This document shows positions 1 through 10,944 of a stretch of DNA of 64,000 bases, in pieces (positions within the stretch are counted from its first letter, which is position 1; every line of letters begins with the position of its first letter). Source of the DNA: Simmondsia chinensis. Lineage: Eukaryota; Streptophyta; Magnoliopsida; Caryophyllales; Simmondsiaceae. Below the pieces are notes generated by a model. The model was given only the letters and a program-made list of their open reading frames with translations. It was not told the origin of the DNA and searched no databases. Location of the stretch: positions 29,001,212-29,065,211 of the forward strand of contig JAGTTD010000016.1 in assembly GCA_018398585.1 (NCBI GenBank), given 5' to 3'. A program made the translations under genes and the position numbers.

Positions 1-470
1 TTATGATGAACTCATACACTTGCGAGTACATGGCTTTAAATACTTTTTAAAACCACATCGAGATTTGTGGCGCATGTGCCAAACAAAACCTCAGCAAATT
101 TGGAAGGCCCAGAACCAATGTATTTTTAAAGACAATAAAAATGAACTTTCCTTAGCATTTTTTTGATAAAAAAACATCAAATTCTATTAAAAATACTAAC
201 ATATTATCGAAATCATGTTTAATTTTAGTGTTTTCTAACGAAAATTTATCCAATTTTGATAAAAAAAGGGTAGTTGATTGATAAAATTTTAAAATTTCGA
301 GATATTTAATTGATAAATTGTTTAAAATTCAAGATATCCAATTATATATATCAAAATGTTAAAGTATTTGGGTGATAAATAATTAAACTTCAGTGTACAT
401 AAATAATAATTTCCCTTCATAATAAGTATATAGCTCTTAAAAGTTATTACAGAATTGATGACCCAAATAA
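1..470 (+). repeat. Gypsy LTR end and adjacent duplicated non-coding segment
   Basis: The first 110 bases match the end of an LTR that recurs at about 9480-9600 and 28590-28700: a conserved 'cttgcgagta' stretch, then an 'aaaccacatc' motif and a degenerate tGGCGC-like primer site resembling the tRNA-Asp PBS of Tat/Athila-type Gypsy elements. The AT-rich remainder is paralogous to 9600-9980 and, inverted, to about 59.8-60.03 kb. No coding sequence is visible. The Gypsy assignment rests on the LTR end and PBS remnant only. Confidence 0.5.
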
Positions 471-1080
471 TACACTAATATTTTAATATAGAATGGGTTA
501 ACTCGTTAAGTCTAGCTAGCTAGTTCATTCATAAAAGCAAGTTGAGTTAATATCTAAACAATTTTAAACAAGTTAAGCTCGAGTTCATTAAGAGCTTGAC
601 TGAGCTGAGCACAAATTTATTGAACTGAGTCTCAAACCTTGATAGATTGAGGCTCCATTCAGCTCGTTTATGATCTTAGTTTAAAAATTATATCAAATAA
701 TATATCCAACTTTTTAGATATGTTCTTTTTTTTTTTTTTTTTTCCAAATATCAAGTCAGTACAAAGCAGCAAAACCCTAATAGTGTTATAAAAAGAGAGA
801 ACTTCGGTTTCCTACCTACAACACTTCGTGGTCCGCATGAAACATTCAAATAATTTCATCTTGTAGCTTCTCTTTTTCTTTTCCTATAATCACACATTAT
901 ATTCTTTATTCATATATATAAAAATATTGTTATATACGTTTTTATTTTAGAGCCATACTATTTGATGTAGTAATTAGGTTATCCATCTTCAAAAATGTAC
1001 AAAATGCTATACACATTTAGAAAAGAGTTAATATCCATCTGCCATTAAACGATATACTCCACAAGTTCCTCCCTCTTTAC
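471..1080 (+). promoter_or_regulatory. Upstream region of RNase H-like gene copy 1
   Basis: This stretch holds the conserved upstream block of the gene family. It starts near 'actcgttaag...agctagct', continues through 'gagcttgactgagctgagcac', and ends in an AT-rich proximal part with a 'gatatactcc' TATA-like element near 1050. Equivalent blocks lie before copies 2, 3, 4 and 5 and before the gene-less unit at 25.6 kb. Conservation could reflect recent duplication as much as function. Confidence 0.5.
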
Positions 1081-1107
1081 TTCACATACAATTTAGAGAG
1101 AGAGAGG

Positions 1108-1824
1108 ATGATTATCGCCGGCACGCTGGCAAAGATCGTCATCGTGGCTGCCGGAGCTGCTCTTGTTGGGCCATCCATAAGGGCATGTCCTCCTTTCATT
1201 GCACACCGGAACCTCCCTTCGGCTACCATCAATCCTACGATACGGCCAGAGCTCCGTCGCCGGAGAGACCCCGGCAGCCACCGATCTACAAGCTCAATTT
1301 CAACGGGTCCGTGAGCAAAGAAGAACACAGCCGGCACTGGATTCATTATCAGAAACCAAAGCAACGGGGAGCCAGAAATGTCAGCGTATTACAATTTGAA
1401 CCATCTCTACAGGGCTCTCTGCGACATCACAGAGGCTGAAGCAGTGGGTTTGAAGCTGGGGCTTGAAATGGCAATCAAAGAGGGAATACAATTGAGTCTC
1501 ATACAAGGAAACAGAACTGATGTAATCAAATGGGTAAAGGGAAAAGAATCTGAAATTCCAAGAGAATATTTGAAGATGATCGATGACAACAAAGATCTGA
1601 TGAAAGAGTGTGGGATTAAACCCGATGAGATCGAAGAAGTAGAGGGAGAGAAGTACAACAGGGTAGCAAGCAAGCTGGCTGAGATGGGTCGGATCTGGGT
1701 CAAGCCGGATCAGATTTTTCCCGGAAGATTTGGGCTTCCTGACAAGGTAAGCAAGCTCATTGATGAAGATATAGAGGCATCTCTCTTCTCTCGGAAATTT
1801 CAGAAAATCAAGAAAGAGGATTGA
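1108..1824 (+). pseudogene. RNase H-fold family, copy 1 (two frameshifts)
   Basis: This copy is closest to copy 5 (61123-60404). It begins at ATG 1108, just after a GA-rich leader, with the same hydrophobic N-terminus. About 58 bases in, near 1166, one G is missing relative to copy 5, so the frame moves. Near 1325 two more bases are missing, which restores the original frame, but the out-of-frame stretch exposes a stop at 1312-1314. From 1378 to 1824 the frame is open and encodes the rest of the RNase H-like domain and the basic C-terminal tail shared with copy 5. The domain has Asn in place of the first catalytic Asp (FNGS), keeps a Glu in the second position (AEA), and has Asn and Ser at the third and fourth positions. 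A 148-residue product from ATG 1378 is possible but would lack the first strands of the fold. I regard it as a pseudogene. Confidence 0.8.
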
Positions 1825-1944
1825 ATGCATATATATTATGGTATCAATATTCTGATGCATGCAGATGATACGTAACATAGATATGTAATGATGCAATAAC
1901 TGGATTTATATCGATATCTATATCTATATATATATATGAATGTT

Positions 1945-2532
1945 TTGAAGTGGGTAGTGCCACAGATGGTCAAGGACCTCTACGAACAATGGCTTATGTG
2001 CTATGTTGGGAAAAATTTCAAAAAATGATTTGGATTACTTTGTTCTTCGTTGTCATTTGGGTCATGTGGAACACTAGGAACAAACTTGTCTTTGAAAATG
2101 GCCGTTGTATCGAAAGTGAGGTCTTCTGGAGCATTAGAATAAGACTTGGGTTCTGGATTAAAGTTTGGTGCTAGAAGCTTCCATACTCTCCTAACGATAT
2201 CGCGAGGAACATTGAGTGCATCCGAACATGGCCAGGAAATAGTATTTCGCGGCACCGATCTGCGCCGCCGCTGCTAGTACTAATCTTTGTTCAAGGATGG
2301 TTTGGCCTAATGCTGATATTGTTGTAATAGTATACAATTATATGATAGGGGCTAAGGGATGTAACTTTACATCTTACCTTACATTTTGTTTTTTTGTTTT
2401 GATTTTATTTTTGTTTTTGTTTTGTTGTTGTACCACTGATGTATCACTGGCTCCTAATGACTAGTTCAGGCCTCGCGAAAGTGAGTGCGCCTGTCTTGTA
2501 TCACGCTTCGACGTTACTTATCGAAAAAAATA
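1945..2532 (+). mobile_element. 5'-truncated LINE 3' end
   Basis: A reading frame here encodes the conserved end of plant LINE ORF2 after the zf-RVT region (VVIWVMWNTRNKLVFENG), closely resembling 25018-25080 in the full LINE. It is followed by a 3' UTR and a short A-run at 2524-2530. Flanking copies of a TA-rich 16-mer ending in GAATGTT (1929-1944 and 2533-2548, one mismatch) look like the target-site duplication. The element is truncated and dead. Confidence 0.75.
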
Positions 2533-2548
2533 TATATATACGAATGTT

Positions 2549-3128
2549 GGACTGTGTATGTAAAGGGACTAAATGACCCAAATATCTGTATATCTAAAAC
2601 AATTTTGCTTCAAGACTAGCGTAAAATCAAAGATAATACTAAATATTTACTGGTGTTATTCTATGCGAAACACGGAGGATGTTTATATTTTAAAATTTGT
2701 TGTATATTTGAATTTTTGTTTTGTCCAACTAATCTGATTTATTTTCCATTAAAACCCAATACTAACCCATTTAACCTGTGTACCCTACCAGGTTTAGCTA
2801 CGTGTGGTTCAACTTTTTAACAATTTAAAATTACGAAAAAGCTCTAGTTAACTATAAAAGCTTGTGTTCGGTTGACAAAAAGATTTTTTTATTTTCACAG
2901 CTTAAATCAAAAAATAAAATAACTAATTTTTAATTGGGAAGAAAAGGATGCAAAATTAGATTTTTTTCACAGCTTATTTCAGAAAAATATTTTAAAAACA
3001 CTATATTAATATTAAACCTTCACCACTATGACCTACTTTTACTTGTTATCACACCCTCACTTACTACCACCCGTTTTACGCCCATGCATACATTCACCAC
3101 ACCTCAATACTATGATAAACTATTATTA
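2549..3128. other. Duplicated non-coding block X, copy 1
   Basis: No gene is visible. The stretch around 2620-2700 ('gactagcgtaaaatcaaagata') recurs at 26.95 kb, 40.73 kb and, inverted, at 57.2 kb. It is part of the segmental duplication that carries the RNase H-like genes. Confidence 0.5.
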
Positions 3129-3142
3129 TGATTCTCTCATGC

Positions 3143-3387
3143 TTAAAAAGAAAAAAGAACATACCCAGTACTCCAAGAGCTCCCGCCTATGCAGGATCTG
3201 GAGGGCGGATGTACGCAGCCTTTCCCCTTCAGGGTGTTAACATGAAGAGAGGTTGTTTCTCGGTGCCTCCAACCTTGAGGGTGAGGACTTCCCAGGAGGT
3301 CACCCATCCTGGTACTACTCTCGTCTAAGCACGCTTAACTTCGGAGTTCTAATGGGATCCTGTGACGGCGTGTTGATGCCCCTTTGG
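3143..3387 (-). mobile_element. 5S rRNA-headed SINE, full-length copy
   Basis: Read on the - strand, the element begins with about 100 bases that match plant 5S rRNA, including the internal promoter region ('ctccgaagttaagcg', 'gggtgacctcctggg'). A middle segment follows ('cctctcttca...gttaacaccctg'), then a tail with 'gctgcgtacatcc' and 'gcgggagc', ending in a T-rich run. A 14-bp direct repeat TGATTCTCTCATGC flanks it (3129-3142 and 3388-3401). The duplication and T-rich 3' end indicate LINE-mediated retroposition, and the head should contain a Pol III type 1 promoter. It is one of the two best copies in the window. Confidence 0.85.
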
Positions 3388-3666
3388 TGATTCTCTCATG
3401 CCAACTCTTATTAATTATTTTACATAGTTAAGTCGGTTTTCTAATTCTAAGAGCCATTTTTTTTATAAACTTGTATCCAAACACTTATTTTGTAAAAAGA
3501 TCTTTCTGCACTGCACAATCAAATAGTTCATTGTACAAAGACACATATCTTAAATAAACAGATTTTATTAAAACATATAAGTTGAAAAAAAATTGAAATA
3601 AGTTGAACCAAACACACCCTTATACACCTGCTTTTTGGTGTGAAGAAAAGTGCTATGTAAAGAAAC

Positions 3667-3895
3667 ATTTCCAGTGCCTAAAGGGCTTCCGCCTAAGTAG
3701 GGTCGAGGGGTGAATGTACGCAGCTCCCCCATTCAAGGTGTTATCCTAAAGAGAGGCTGTTTTCAAGTACCCCAACCTAAGAGGTGAGGACTTCATAAGA
3801 GGTCACGCATCCTGGTACTACTCTTGTCCAAGCACGCTTAACTTCAGAGTTCTAATAGCATTTGATGCTTAACTATTGGTACCCTCTTTGCTACT
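3667..3895 (-). mobile_element. 5S rRNA-headed SINE, diverged copy
   Basis: It has the same order of parts as 3143-3387: tail, middle and 5S rRNA head on the - strand. It has more substitutions, and the 5S part carries a small insertion near 3865. No clear target duplication is visible. Confidence 0.75.
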
Positions 3896-4490
3896 TTAAA
3901 TATCTTATGTATATGATAAAGGTGTACTATTTTCTTAAAAAATTAACGTTAAATATTATTTTAATAATTTAGTTACTTTAATTTAATAACTTAAGGATAA
4001 ATTACAGAAATTCTTTTTGACTTCTGTTAAACCAACCCCCCCCCCCCCCTCTCACTTTTAAAACCAAATATTTAACACCTAACTTTCAAAAATTTATCAC
4101 TTTGCCTTCAATCAATTTTTTTATGACCATTGTGCCTTCAAAAGTGAGGAGTTAAGTGTTTGATTTTATTTTTAGAAGAGAATTTACGTTTATAGGAAAA
4201 ATTTAGGAGTTTTAATATTCTTAATGAAAAATAAGAGGATTTCACATATTTGTAAAAAAATAATTGTTTTAATTAATTATAGTAATAATATTATAAATTT
4301 AAATAATGATAAAATATTTTTAAATTTCCAAAAAAAGATACTAAAGATAAACTATAATAATTTTTTTAAAAATAAAATATAAATTAGATTAATAAATTTA
4401 AAATTAAAAAAATAAGAAATTAAAATTTTGAAAATAAATTATGGTAAAATATTAGGTAGTTTTTAGTAAAAACCCTTTGCATTACTATTA
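3896..4490. other. AT-rich intergenic DNA with MITE-like half
   Basis: No gene is seen. At about 4000-4250 the text ('ggataaattacagaaa', a C-run of about 13, and a 'taacacctaactttcaaaaatttatcac' type stretch) resembles one arm of the MITE at 49287-49698, so it may be a degraded relative. The rest is low-complexity A/T. Confidence 0.4.
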
Positions 4491-4862
4491 TGAGTGCAAT
4501 TATTTTATATTTGATACCACGTTAAGGAATTAACTATCCAAAATGATATTCAAGCCCTATTGATAGAGATGCTAAACATTCAAATCCCAATAGTATGTAT
4601 TCTTAATACTAATATAATTTTAATATAATATATGAAGTGGGCATGTACACTGGTCAAATTCAAACTTAATGAACATTTGAGTGAAGGAGCACGTTAGAGT
4701 ATAAAACCATTTCGAGCCGTTACTCTATAGTTTAAGCTTTTATGACATGGTATCAAAGCCTTTTTTTTTATATAAAAGGGCCATGAGTTTGAATCCTAAC
4801 AACTTAGATTCTCAATAGTAATATAATTTCATAAGTGAATTTATAAATTATTCACACTTTAA
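4491..4862 (+). repeat. TRIM-like remnant with PBS
   Basis: A 'gttagagtataaaacca...agcttttatgaca' segment leads into TGGTATCAAAGCC near 4748-4760, a near match to the initiator tRNA-Met primer site. Related segments lie at 39.03-39.40 kb, 56.32-56.42 kb and 62.55-62.86 plus 63.65-63.80 kb. No coding capacity and no second terminal repeat are visible. Confidence 0.55.
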
Positions 4863-5937
4863 GGCTCCGTTTGTTTTAACGGAAAAGTAGAATCTATGAA
4901 TTGATTTTTCTTCGAAAAAGGTTTTCCAAGGAAATATAAATTCTGAGTGGGGTTTTTCGTTGTTTGTTTCAATTCCCCACTGTGATGTTTTCGTGTATGT
5001 TTTAAAAAAATATTTTTCACTAATTATTTTATATCTTTTCTAGGACAATATAAGTAATAATACAATATCTATGAAGTAACAAACTAAAAAGTTAACTATC
5101 AAAGCTATATAAATTAGGAAAATTATTTTTTAAGTATTCTAAAATTTGAACATTTATCATCTAAATACTCTGTCTTTTATTATATACAATGAGGTGTCAA
5201 GAGACAAGAAATTTTATTACTTGTGTATGTACTATGTTAAAATCTGGTGAATTTTTATTAAAATTTGGCTAATTTCTGCTAGAAAACTAATGTGGTATAA
5301 ATATCATATTATAAAAAGGTTGTATACATTCCGACAAAAATTACTTATATATTATCAAAAACTGTGTCATGTTAGCATTTTTGGATAAAAGAAATTATTG
5401 CATTATGATATACGATACATATAAATTGTTGTTTTCATTTAAAATATACTAAATTTTGGCAAAAGATACCTAATTTGTGAGAAAAGTTTTAAACTTCATG
5501 GTACATCATTGTATATTACTAAAATATCACAATACCTATGTAATAAATGCTAAAATATTACCTAAATAATTTTCTTCTATAATATTATATAACAATTCAA
5601 ATTGATTAAAGTTATTCCATTGCAACAATAATAAAATAATATCGTAGTTGCTTTTAATTATTTACTCTAATTCATGTCCGATATTGACCTTAAATGTCTA
5701 CAATGCAGTCTGGTTTATTTTGATTCGATCTCGATTTGCATGATGATAACCGCGAAGGTTTTTGAGCCACTTAGAATCACGACTTCCCCCATTTTGAAAG
5801 GGAAGTCATCTTCCCTCATTTGAGGGAAATGGTTTTCCGTCGGAAAACCTTTTTCTTGAGCTAATGATGCACCAAACAAAGGAAAAGGGGAAAAATCACT
5901 TCCTAGAATGTGGTTTTCCCCTGAAACAAACGGAGCC
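4863..5937. mobile_element. Non-autonomous TIR transposon
   Basis: The ends are inverted repeats: GGCTCCGTTTGTTT at the left, and at the right the complement of the same motif ('gaaacaaacggagcc'). Both continue inward with related 'ggaaaa' and 'ggttttcc' motifs. The roughly 1.07-kb interior is AT-rich without a convincing ORF. The terminus resembles hAT-type MITE ends of plants, but I could not see a clean 8-bp target duplication, so the superfamily is uncertain. Confidence 0.65.
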
Positions 5938-6540
5938 AAGTCCAATATGCATTTACATGAGGGACATAATAAATCATGAAAGTATTATTAAATGCTCACC
6001 CATTATTTTAAGAATAATTAATCTAAAAATAATTCAATAATATCTCAATATATTAAAAAATAATGTAATTATCTCTTGTAATTAAAAAATAACCAAACTT
6101 TAACTTTTCTATTAAAAAATAACCTAACTCTATTCCCTAGCTAAAAAATGACCTAACTTTTAGTGTCAAAATAAAATGACCTAACTTTAAATTTTTTATC
6201 AAAAAAATAACTCAACTCTATTTTTAAACTAAAAAATACTTCAACTTTAATTATTCTACTAAAAAATAATCAGAGCATCACACTACGCGTTATACTCAGC
6301 TACCAATTTAGTGTTTTTTAAAATCAAATTTTTAAAGTTTGTTTATTTTTTAGTAGAGAAGCTAAAGTTATGTTTTTTTTTATTAGAAAATAGAGTTGAG
6401 TTATTTTTTAATCTAAAAGTTAGAGTTAAGTTATTTTTTTATTAGAAAATATAGTTGAATTAGTTTTTAATACAAATTAAAATATAATGAAATTATTTTT
6501 AAATTAATTATTATTATCTCAAATTTTTAAGATACTTATG
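5938..6540. repeat. Imperfect inverted array of AT-rich ~30-mers
   Basis: Repeats of the form 'aaaaaataacctaacttta' run from about 6080 to 6270. After a centre near 6290 the same motif appears in complement to about 6480. It looks like a degenerate foldback or MITE. No gene is present. Confidence 0.5.
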
Positions 6541-6920
6541 CTTTGTTTGACAAAAGGGTAAAGGAGGGTAAAGAGGAGTAAATGAGGGTAAGGGTAAAGA
6601 GAGGTAAAGAGGGGTAAAAGGGAGGAAAGTAAGATAATATTCTACCCTTGTTTGGATATATCAAATTAAGAGGGGTAAGGGTCAAGAGGGGTAAATAAGT
6701 TACCCTTGTTTGGTAATTGGGTAAAGGGGTAAGGATAAAGAGAGTTATAGTTAAAATAAGGGTAAAAATGTCAAATTTTTTTTAAAATTACTCTTACCCT
6801 CATTTACCCCCCGCCCCCTCCCCCCAATTTGGGGGTTAAAAGAATTGGGGGTAATTTACCTCCCTTTTATTCTATTGTCAAATAGGGGGTTAATTCTTGA
6901 CAATAATGTCTGTGTTACCA
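6541..6920. repeat. GGGTAAA-rich MITE-like segment
   Basis: Many copies of 'gggtaaag/gaggggtaa' lie in the left half, with complementary 'ttacccc' motifs in the right half and 'ttgtttgacaaaagggtaa' near one end. It may be a small foldback element. No coding is present. Confidence 0.45.
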
Positions 6921-7037
6921 GTTTACCTTACCCATGAAAGGACGAAAAAGAGATGAGACTTAAAAGCATTTTGCATTAGATTCCTTACACTTTGGGGGCA
7001 GACACGAAACATCCTAGTACTTTGGTTAGAACTTTTT

Positions 7038-8217
7038 GAATAAATTACCAAAGTGGTATATTTTGCAAAAATAATTATCAAAATAGCATAGTTAAAAAAA
7101 TATTTACCAAAATGGCACACTTTACTGTAGCGTTAATAGGAAACGCCGTTTCAAACAGCGTTCGTTGAGCGGTCGGAGGCGTCACCTAACGGGCACCGTC
7201 CGAAACGGCGTACGGAAGGACGTCCGTTAGGAGTCGTCTAACGGACGCCGTTTCAAACGGCCTCCGTACGCTGTTAGACCACACACCTTTGTATAAAGTA
7301 GAAAAAATTAACAATCCTCTTAACTTAATTAACAATAAAATGATAAAATAAAGTAGAAAAAAAATTTAGTAGAGTTACATTATTTAATGTATAAAGTAAT
7401 AAAAAGGGAAAAAATGCACTGTAATAATAGATTACAAAAATCCCCTGATGTAATAAAAAAGGGTGTCGATGTGATCCGGGATATGTTGCGTTAATCCAAA
7501 CTGACGCAACACTCTATCAGGGCAATGCAGCTCTACAATGCCAAAGAATATCATTGGTCCCTGATATCGCCAGATATGACTCAACGAACGCCGTTTCAAA
7601 CGGCGTTTCCTATTGACGCTACAGTAAAGTTTGCCATTTTGGTAAATATTTTTTCAACTATGCCATTTTGGTAATTTTTTTTGTAAAAGGTGCCATTTCG
7701 ATGGAGTGTTGCGTCAGTTTGGATTAACGCAACATATCCCGGATCACATCGACACCCTTTTTTATTACATCAGGGGATTTTTGTAATCTATTATTACAGT
7801 GCATTTTTTTCCCTTTTTATTACTTTATATATTAAATAATGTAACTCTACTAAAATTTTTTTCTACTTTATTTTATCATTTTATTGTTAATTAAGTTAGG
7901 AGGATTGTTAATTTTTTCTACATTATACAAAGGTGTGTGGTTTAACGGCGTACGGAGGCCGTTTAACGGCGTCCGTTAGGAGTCGTCTAACAAACGCCGT
8001 TTCGGACGGCGTCCGTTAGGTGATGCCTCTGACAGCTCAACGAACGCCGTTCCAAACGGCGTCCGTTAGGTGACGCCTCCGACAGCTCAACGAACGCCGT
8101 TTGAAACGGCGTTTCCTATTGACGCTACAATAAAGTGTGCCATTTTGGTAAATATTTTTTCAACTATGCCATTTTGGTAATTTTTTTTGCAAAATATGCC
8201 ACTTTGGTAATTTATTC
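7038..8217. mobile_element. Foldback Mutator-like element, non-autonomous
   Basis: Perfect 9-bp direct repeats GAACTTTTT (7029-7037 and 8218-8226) flank an element whose ends are long inverted repeats starting GAATAAATTACCAAA. A 9-bp duplication with long TIRs is diagnostic of Mutator-like elements. The arms hold short palindromes of the type CGCCGTTTCAAACGGCG. A second inverted repeat lies inside (about 7440-7530 against 7708-7800), and a third, internal TIR copy lies at about 7575-7700. There is no transposase. The same family, with a transposase remnant, is at 47162-50624. Confidence 0.85.
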
Positions 8218-8494
8218 GAACTTTTTACCAATTTGACATATTTAAAAAAAATATATATTAAAATCGTATCATTATACAAATATTTATCAAAATAGTATTA
8301 TTTATTATTGTATGCTTAATGTACGCCGTTTAACGGCGTACAACGAATAATAAATTTTTTTACGGAAGCACAGCTAATTTTTATTTTGAAAATTATTGCA
8401 TTAAACTGTTCTAATAAATGATTTAAAATTTTAATAATTTTTTAAATTTGTTTAAGAAGGTATATTAACTTTGTTATAACAATGTATGTTGCTT

Positions 8495-8600
8495 GGATAT
8501 TGGGAAACAGCCTTTATTTAGGGTAGCACCATGAAAAGAGAATGTTGTGTACATCTACCACTCTAGACCCTGTATAGGTGGGAGCCCTTGGGGCATTGAG
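8495..8600 (+). mobile_element. SINE 3' part, 5'-truncated
   Basis: This is the middle and tail of the 5S-headed SINE without its 5S head, flanked by a 14-bp direct repeat AATGTATGTTGCTT (8481-8494 and 8601-8614). The duplication shows it was inserted in this truncated form rather than eroded afterwards. Confidence 0.8.
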
Positions 8601-8984
8601 AATGTATGTTGCTTTCTATTTACTATATTTAATATAGTGAATACGAACGATAATATATACAGGTCATTTCATCGTTTAGATGCTCGTTAAATTTTTGTTG
8701 AACCAATATTATATAAATGAAAATTATGCATTACTTTTTTTATGAAAACATAAATGGTAAAAGTTTTGAAAAATGATATTATATATAGTAAGGACAACAT
8801 ACTTTGTAAAAATGACCAAGAAGAAAAATATTATTTAGAAAGGACCACGAAAGGTATCAACTATTTATAAGTGACAAGGAGAATTACTCAAAAAAATAAC
8901 ATAACATCCATAAAAAATATGTGGTAGATAACGTGACAATAAAAAAAATGATACATACAATGTTATGACGAAGTTAATATACTT

Positions 8985-9600
8985 TCGTACCTTGTGGGGA
9001 CTTTTTTTATTGAGATTGGTTTTCTGTTTATGTGCTTGTAGCCATTGTTAGACTTCCTGTATATTTGCGATTCATCTTATGCTTGTAGCCTAGACCATAG
9101 TATAACAGATTTTCACGAGATGTTAGGGTTGAAGTTATACCAAAAACCCTAAACACAATCTTCTATATAAATTAACGTAAAATTATTAGTGAGCAAGGAA
9201 TTAAGTAGTGCTATTAAAATACTCATATCTAAGTGTTAACCAGTTTTAGAGTTTCTTAAAGTCATTGCCATGGTAAAATATAATGATAACAACCGAGTTA
9301 GGCTAATCTAAATTCACACCCTAAACTCTTCTTAGCTGATTTGATAATTTAATTTAATGTTTAATTCTTTGAATTTCACTAAATATTCTTCCAAACCAAC
9401 AAAATGATATTTCCAACTGCTTTATAATCACTTATTTTTGACTTTATACTGATTTTCTGTGGACACGACACTCGCATACCCGCCTTAGCTATGGCGAATT
9501 CGTACGCTTGCAAGTATACGATTTTTAACCCTCTTTAAAACCACATCAAGTTTTTGGAGCATGTGCCAAACAGAACCTTAGCAAATTTGGAAAGCCTAGA
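8985..9600 (+). repeat. Gypsy LTR remnant (3' part)
   Basis: The sequence matches the second half of the LTRs in the 27.2-30.1 kb palindrome ('tgtgcttgtagccat', 'cttgtagcctagacca', 'gggttgaagttatacc', 'gacacgacactcgcataccc'). It ends in the 'aaaccacatcaag' motif before a decayed primer site. It occupies the same position relative to gene copy 2 as 1-110 does to copy 1. Confidence 0.6.
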
Positions 9601-9979
9601 ACCAACGTATTTTTAAAGACAATCAAAAAGAAAATTTTTAGCATTTTTTTGCAAAAGAATCATCAAATTCTAATAAAGACACTAATGAATTAGCGGAATC
9701 ATTATTAAATTTAGCATTTTGTAACAAAAATTTCTCGAATTTTGATAAAAATGGTAGTTGATTGATAAATATTTAAAATTTCAGGATATCTAAATGATAA
9801 ATTGCATAAAACTCAAGGTATCCCATTGAATATATTGAAATATTAGACTATCTAAATAATAAATAGTCAAACTTCAGGGTACCCAAGTGGTATAGAATTT
9901 ATCACCCAAATAATAGAATGGCTTAACTCGTTAAGCCTAGCTAGCTAGCTGATTCATGAAAGCATGTTGAGTTGATATA

Positions 9980-10901
9980 TGTTGTATTATTGGCCCCCAT
10001 ATGACTTAACTATGACATTTATTAAGTTCGTCAAGTATTGTTCAAGTATTATAGATCAAATAAACTCTGGAATTTTTGTTGTATTTGGTATATGTAATAT
10101 TGCGTGGCATATGTTGTAAATAAGTATATGTACAAGGGTAGATTTATATTAGTTTAAATCTGGTCATTGAGGAGATTGACCGTAGTGCCCCTACCCATAT
10201 GCTATATTTACCGGCCCCTTGCCCGCCCGTGATATTCCCGTTGCTGCCCGATGCTGGCTCTGTAAGCTTCCATAGTTGGTTTAAATGATGGGGACAAGCG
10301 TCGCCCATCTGATGCACCTTGTTGTGTTTCTTTTGGGATGATAAGCAAGATGAACGGCTGAGATTGGACCTGCAGCCTTGCCATGGATTGATTGCCCCAT
10401 GTGTATATAAAGGACCCTTTTTTAGGGTTCCCTTATGGTGTGTCATTTTTTTCCCCGAGTTTTCTTTTCTCTCTTCAACAACGCTCCCTCTCTCTACTTC
10501 CTGAGGCGATTTGGAGGCGAGCTTGTAGATCCGTGGGAGTTCAGGCTTGCATGTTCAAATCTTGTCATCTTGGAGCTTTGAGAAGCCATTAATGGCTTCT
10601 TTGTGAGTATCTCTTCTCCTTTTCTAGTTTGTGTTTGTACGATAAATGTTTCTAACTTAGGAACTTTGAGATCTGGTTGTATTTTGTTGTTGTCTTAGTG
10701 ATTTGGTCTGTAATAACTTGAAACTCGACTATAGTGGAGAGACTTCCCCAGAAATAGGGAGCCGTGGAGTAGGTCCTTATTTAAAGGTTGAACCACATAA
10801 ATCTTGGTGTTCTTTGTCGTGTGCGTATTGATCTGTCATTTGATACTTATTTTACTGAAGTTTTTGTTTAAGATCCGTAGTTTTGCGACTAGAACTCAAC
10901 A
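9980..10901 (+). repeat. Copia-1 5' LTR
   Basis: It starts TGTTG and ends CAACA. It contains the LTR promoter with a 'gtatataaagg' TATA box near 10402 and is followed at once by the primer-binding site TGGTATCAGAGC (10904-10915), complementary to initiator tRNA-Met. It is 922 bp, against 1003 bp for the 3' LTR. Confidence 0.9.
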
Positions 10902-10944
10902 AGTGGTATCAGAGCATTTAGGTTCTTTGTCTTAAAGAAACAAT

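Noticed and set aside
1381..1896. Long frame of 171 codons on the - strand opposite gene copy 1
   Set aside because: It is antisense to the conserved RNase H-like frame; equivalent antisense frames appear opposite copies 2, 4 and 5 and simply mirror codon content.
3282..3387. True 5S rRNA gene
   Set aside because: It is joined to SINE middle and tail segments, flanked by a target duplication, and repeated in dispersed copies, unlike tandem 5S arrays.
3143..3387. Solo LTR of a Cassandra-type TRIM (which also carry 5S sequence)
   Set aside because: Target duplications are 10-18 bp rather than 5 bp, ends are T-rich, and TG...CA borders are not seen; still listed as the main alternative.
6080..6480. 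CRISPR-like regular repeats
   Set aside because: The repeats are imperfect, AT-rich, and turn into inverted copies halfway; there are no unique spacers, and the DNA is eukaryotic.
10144..10592. Short open frames on both strands in the Copia-1 LTR
   Set aside because: They lie inside the LTR, overlap its TATA region, and show no domain or conservation.
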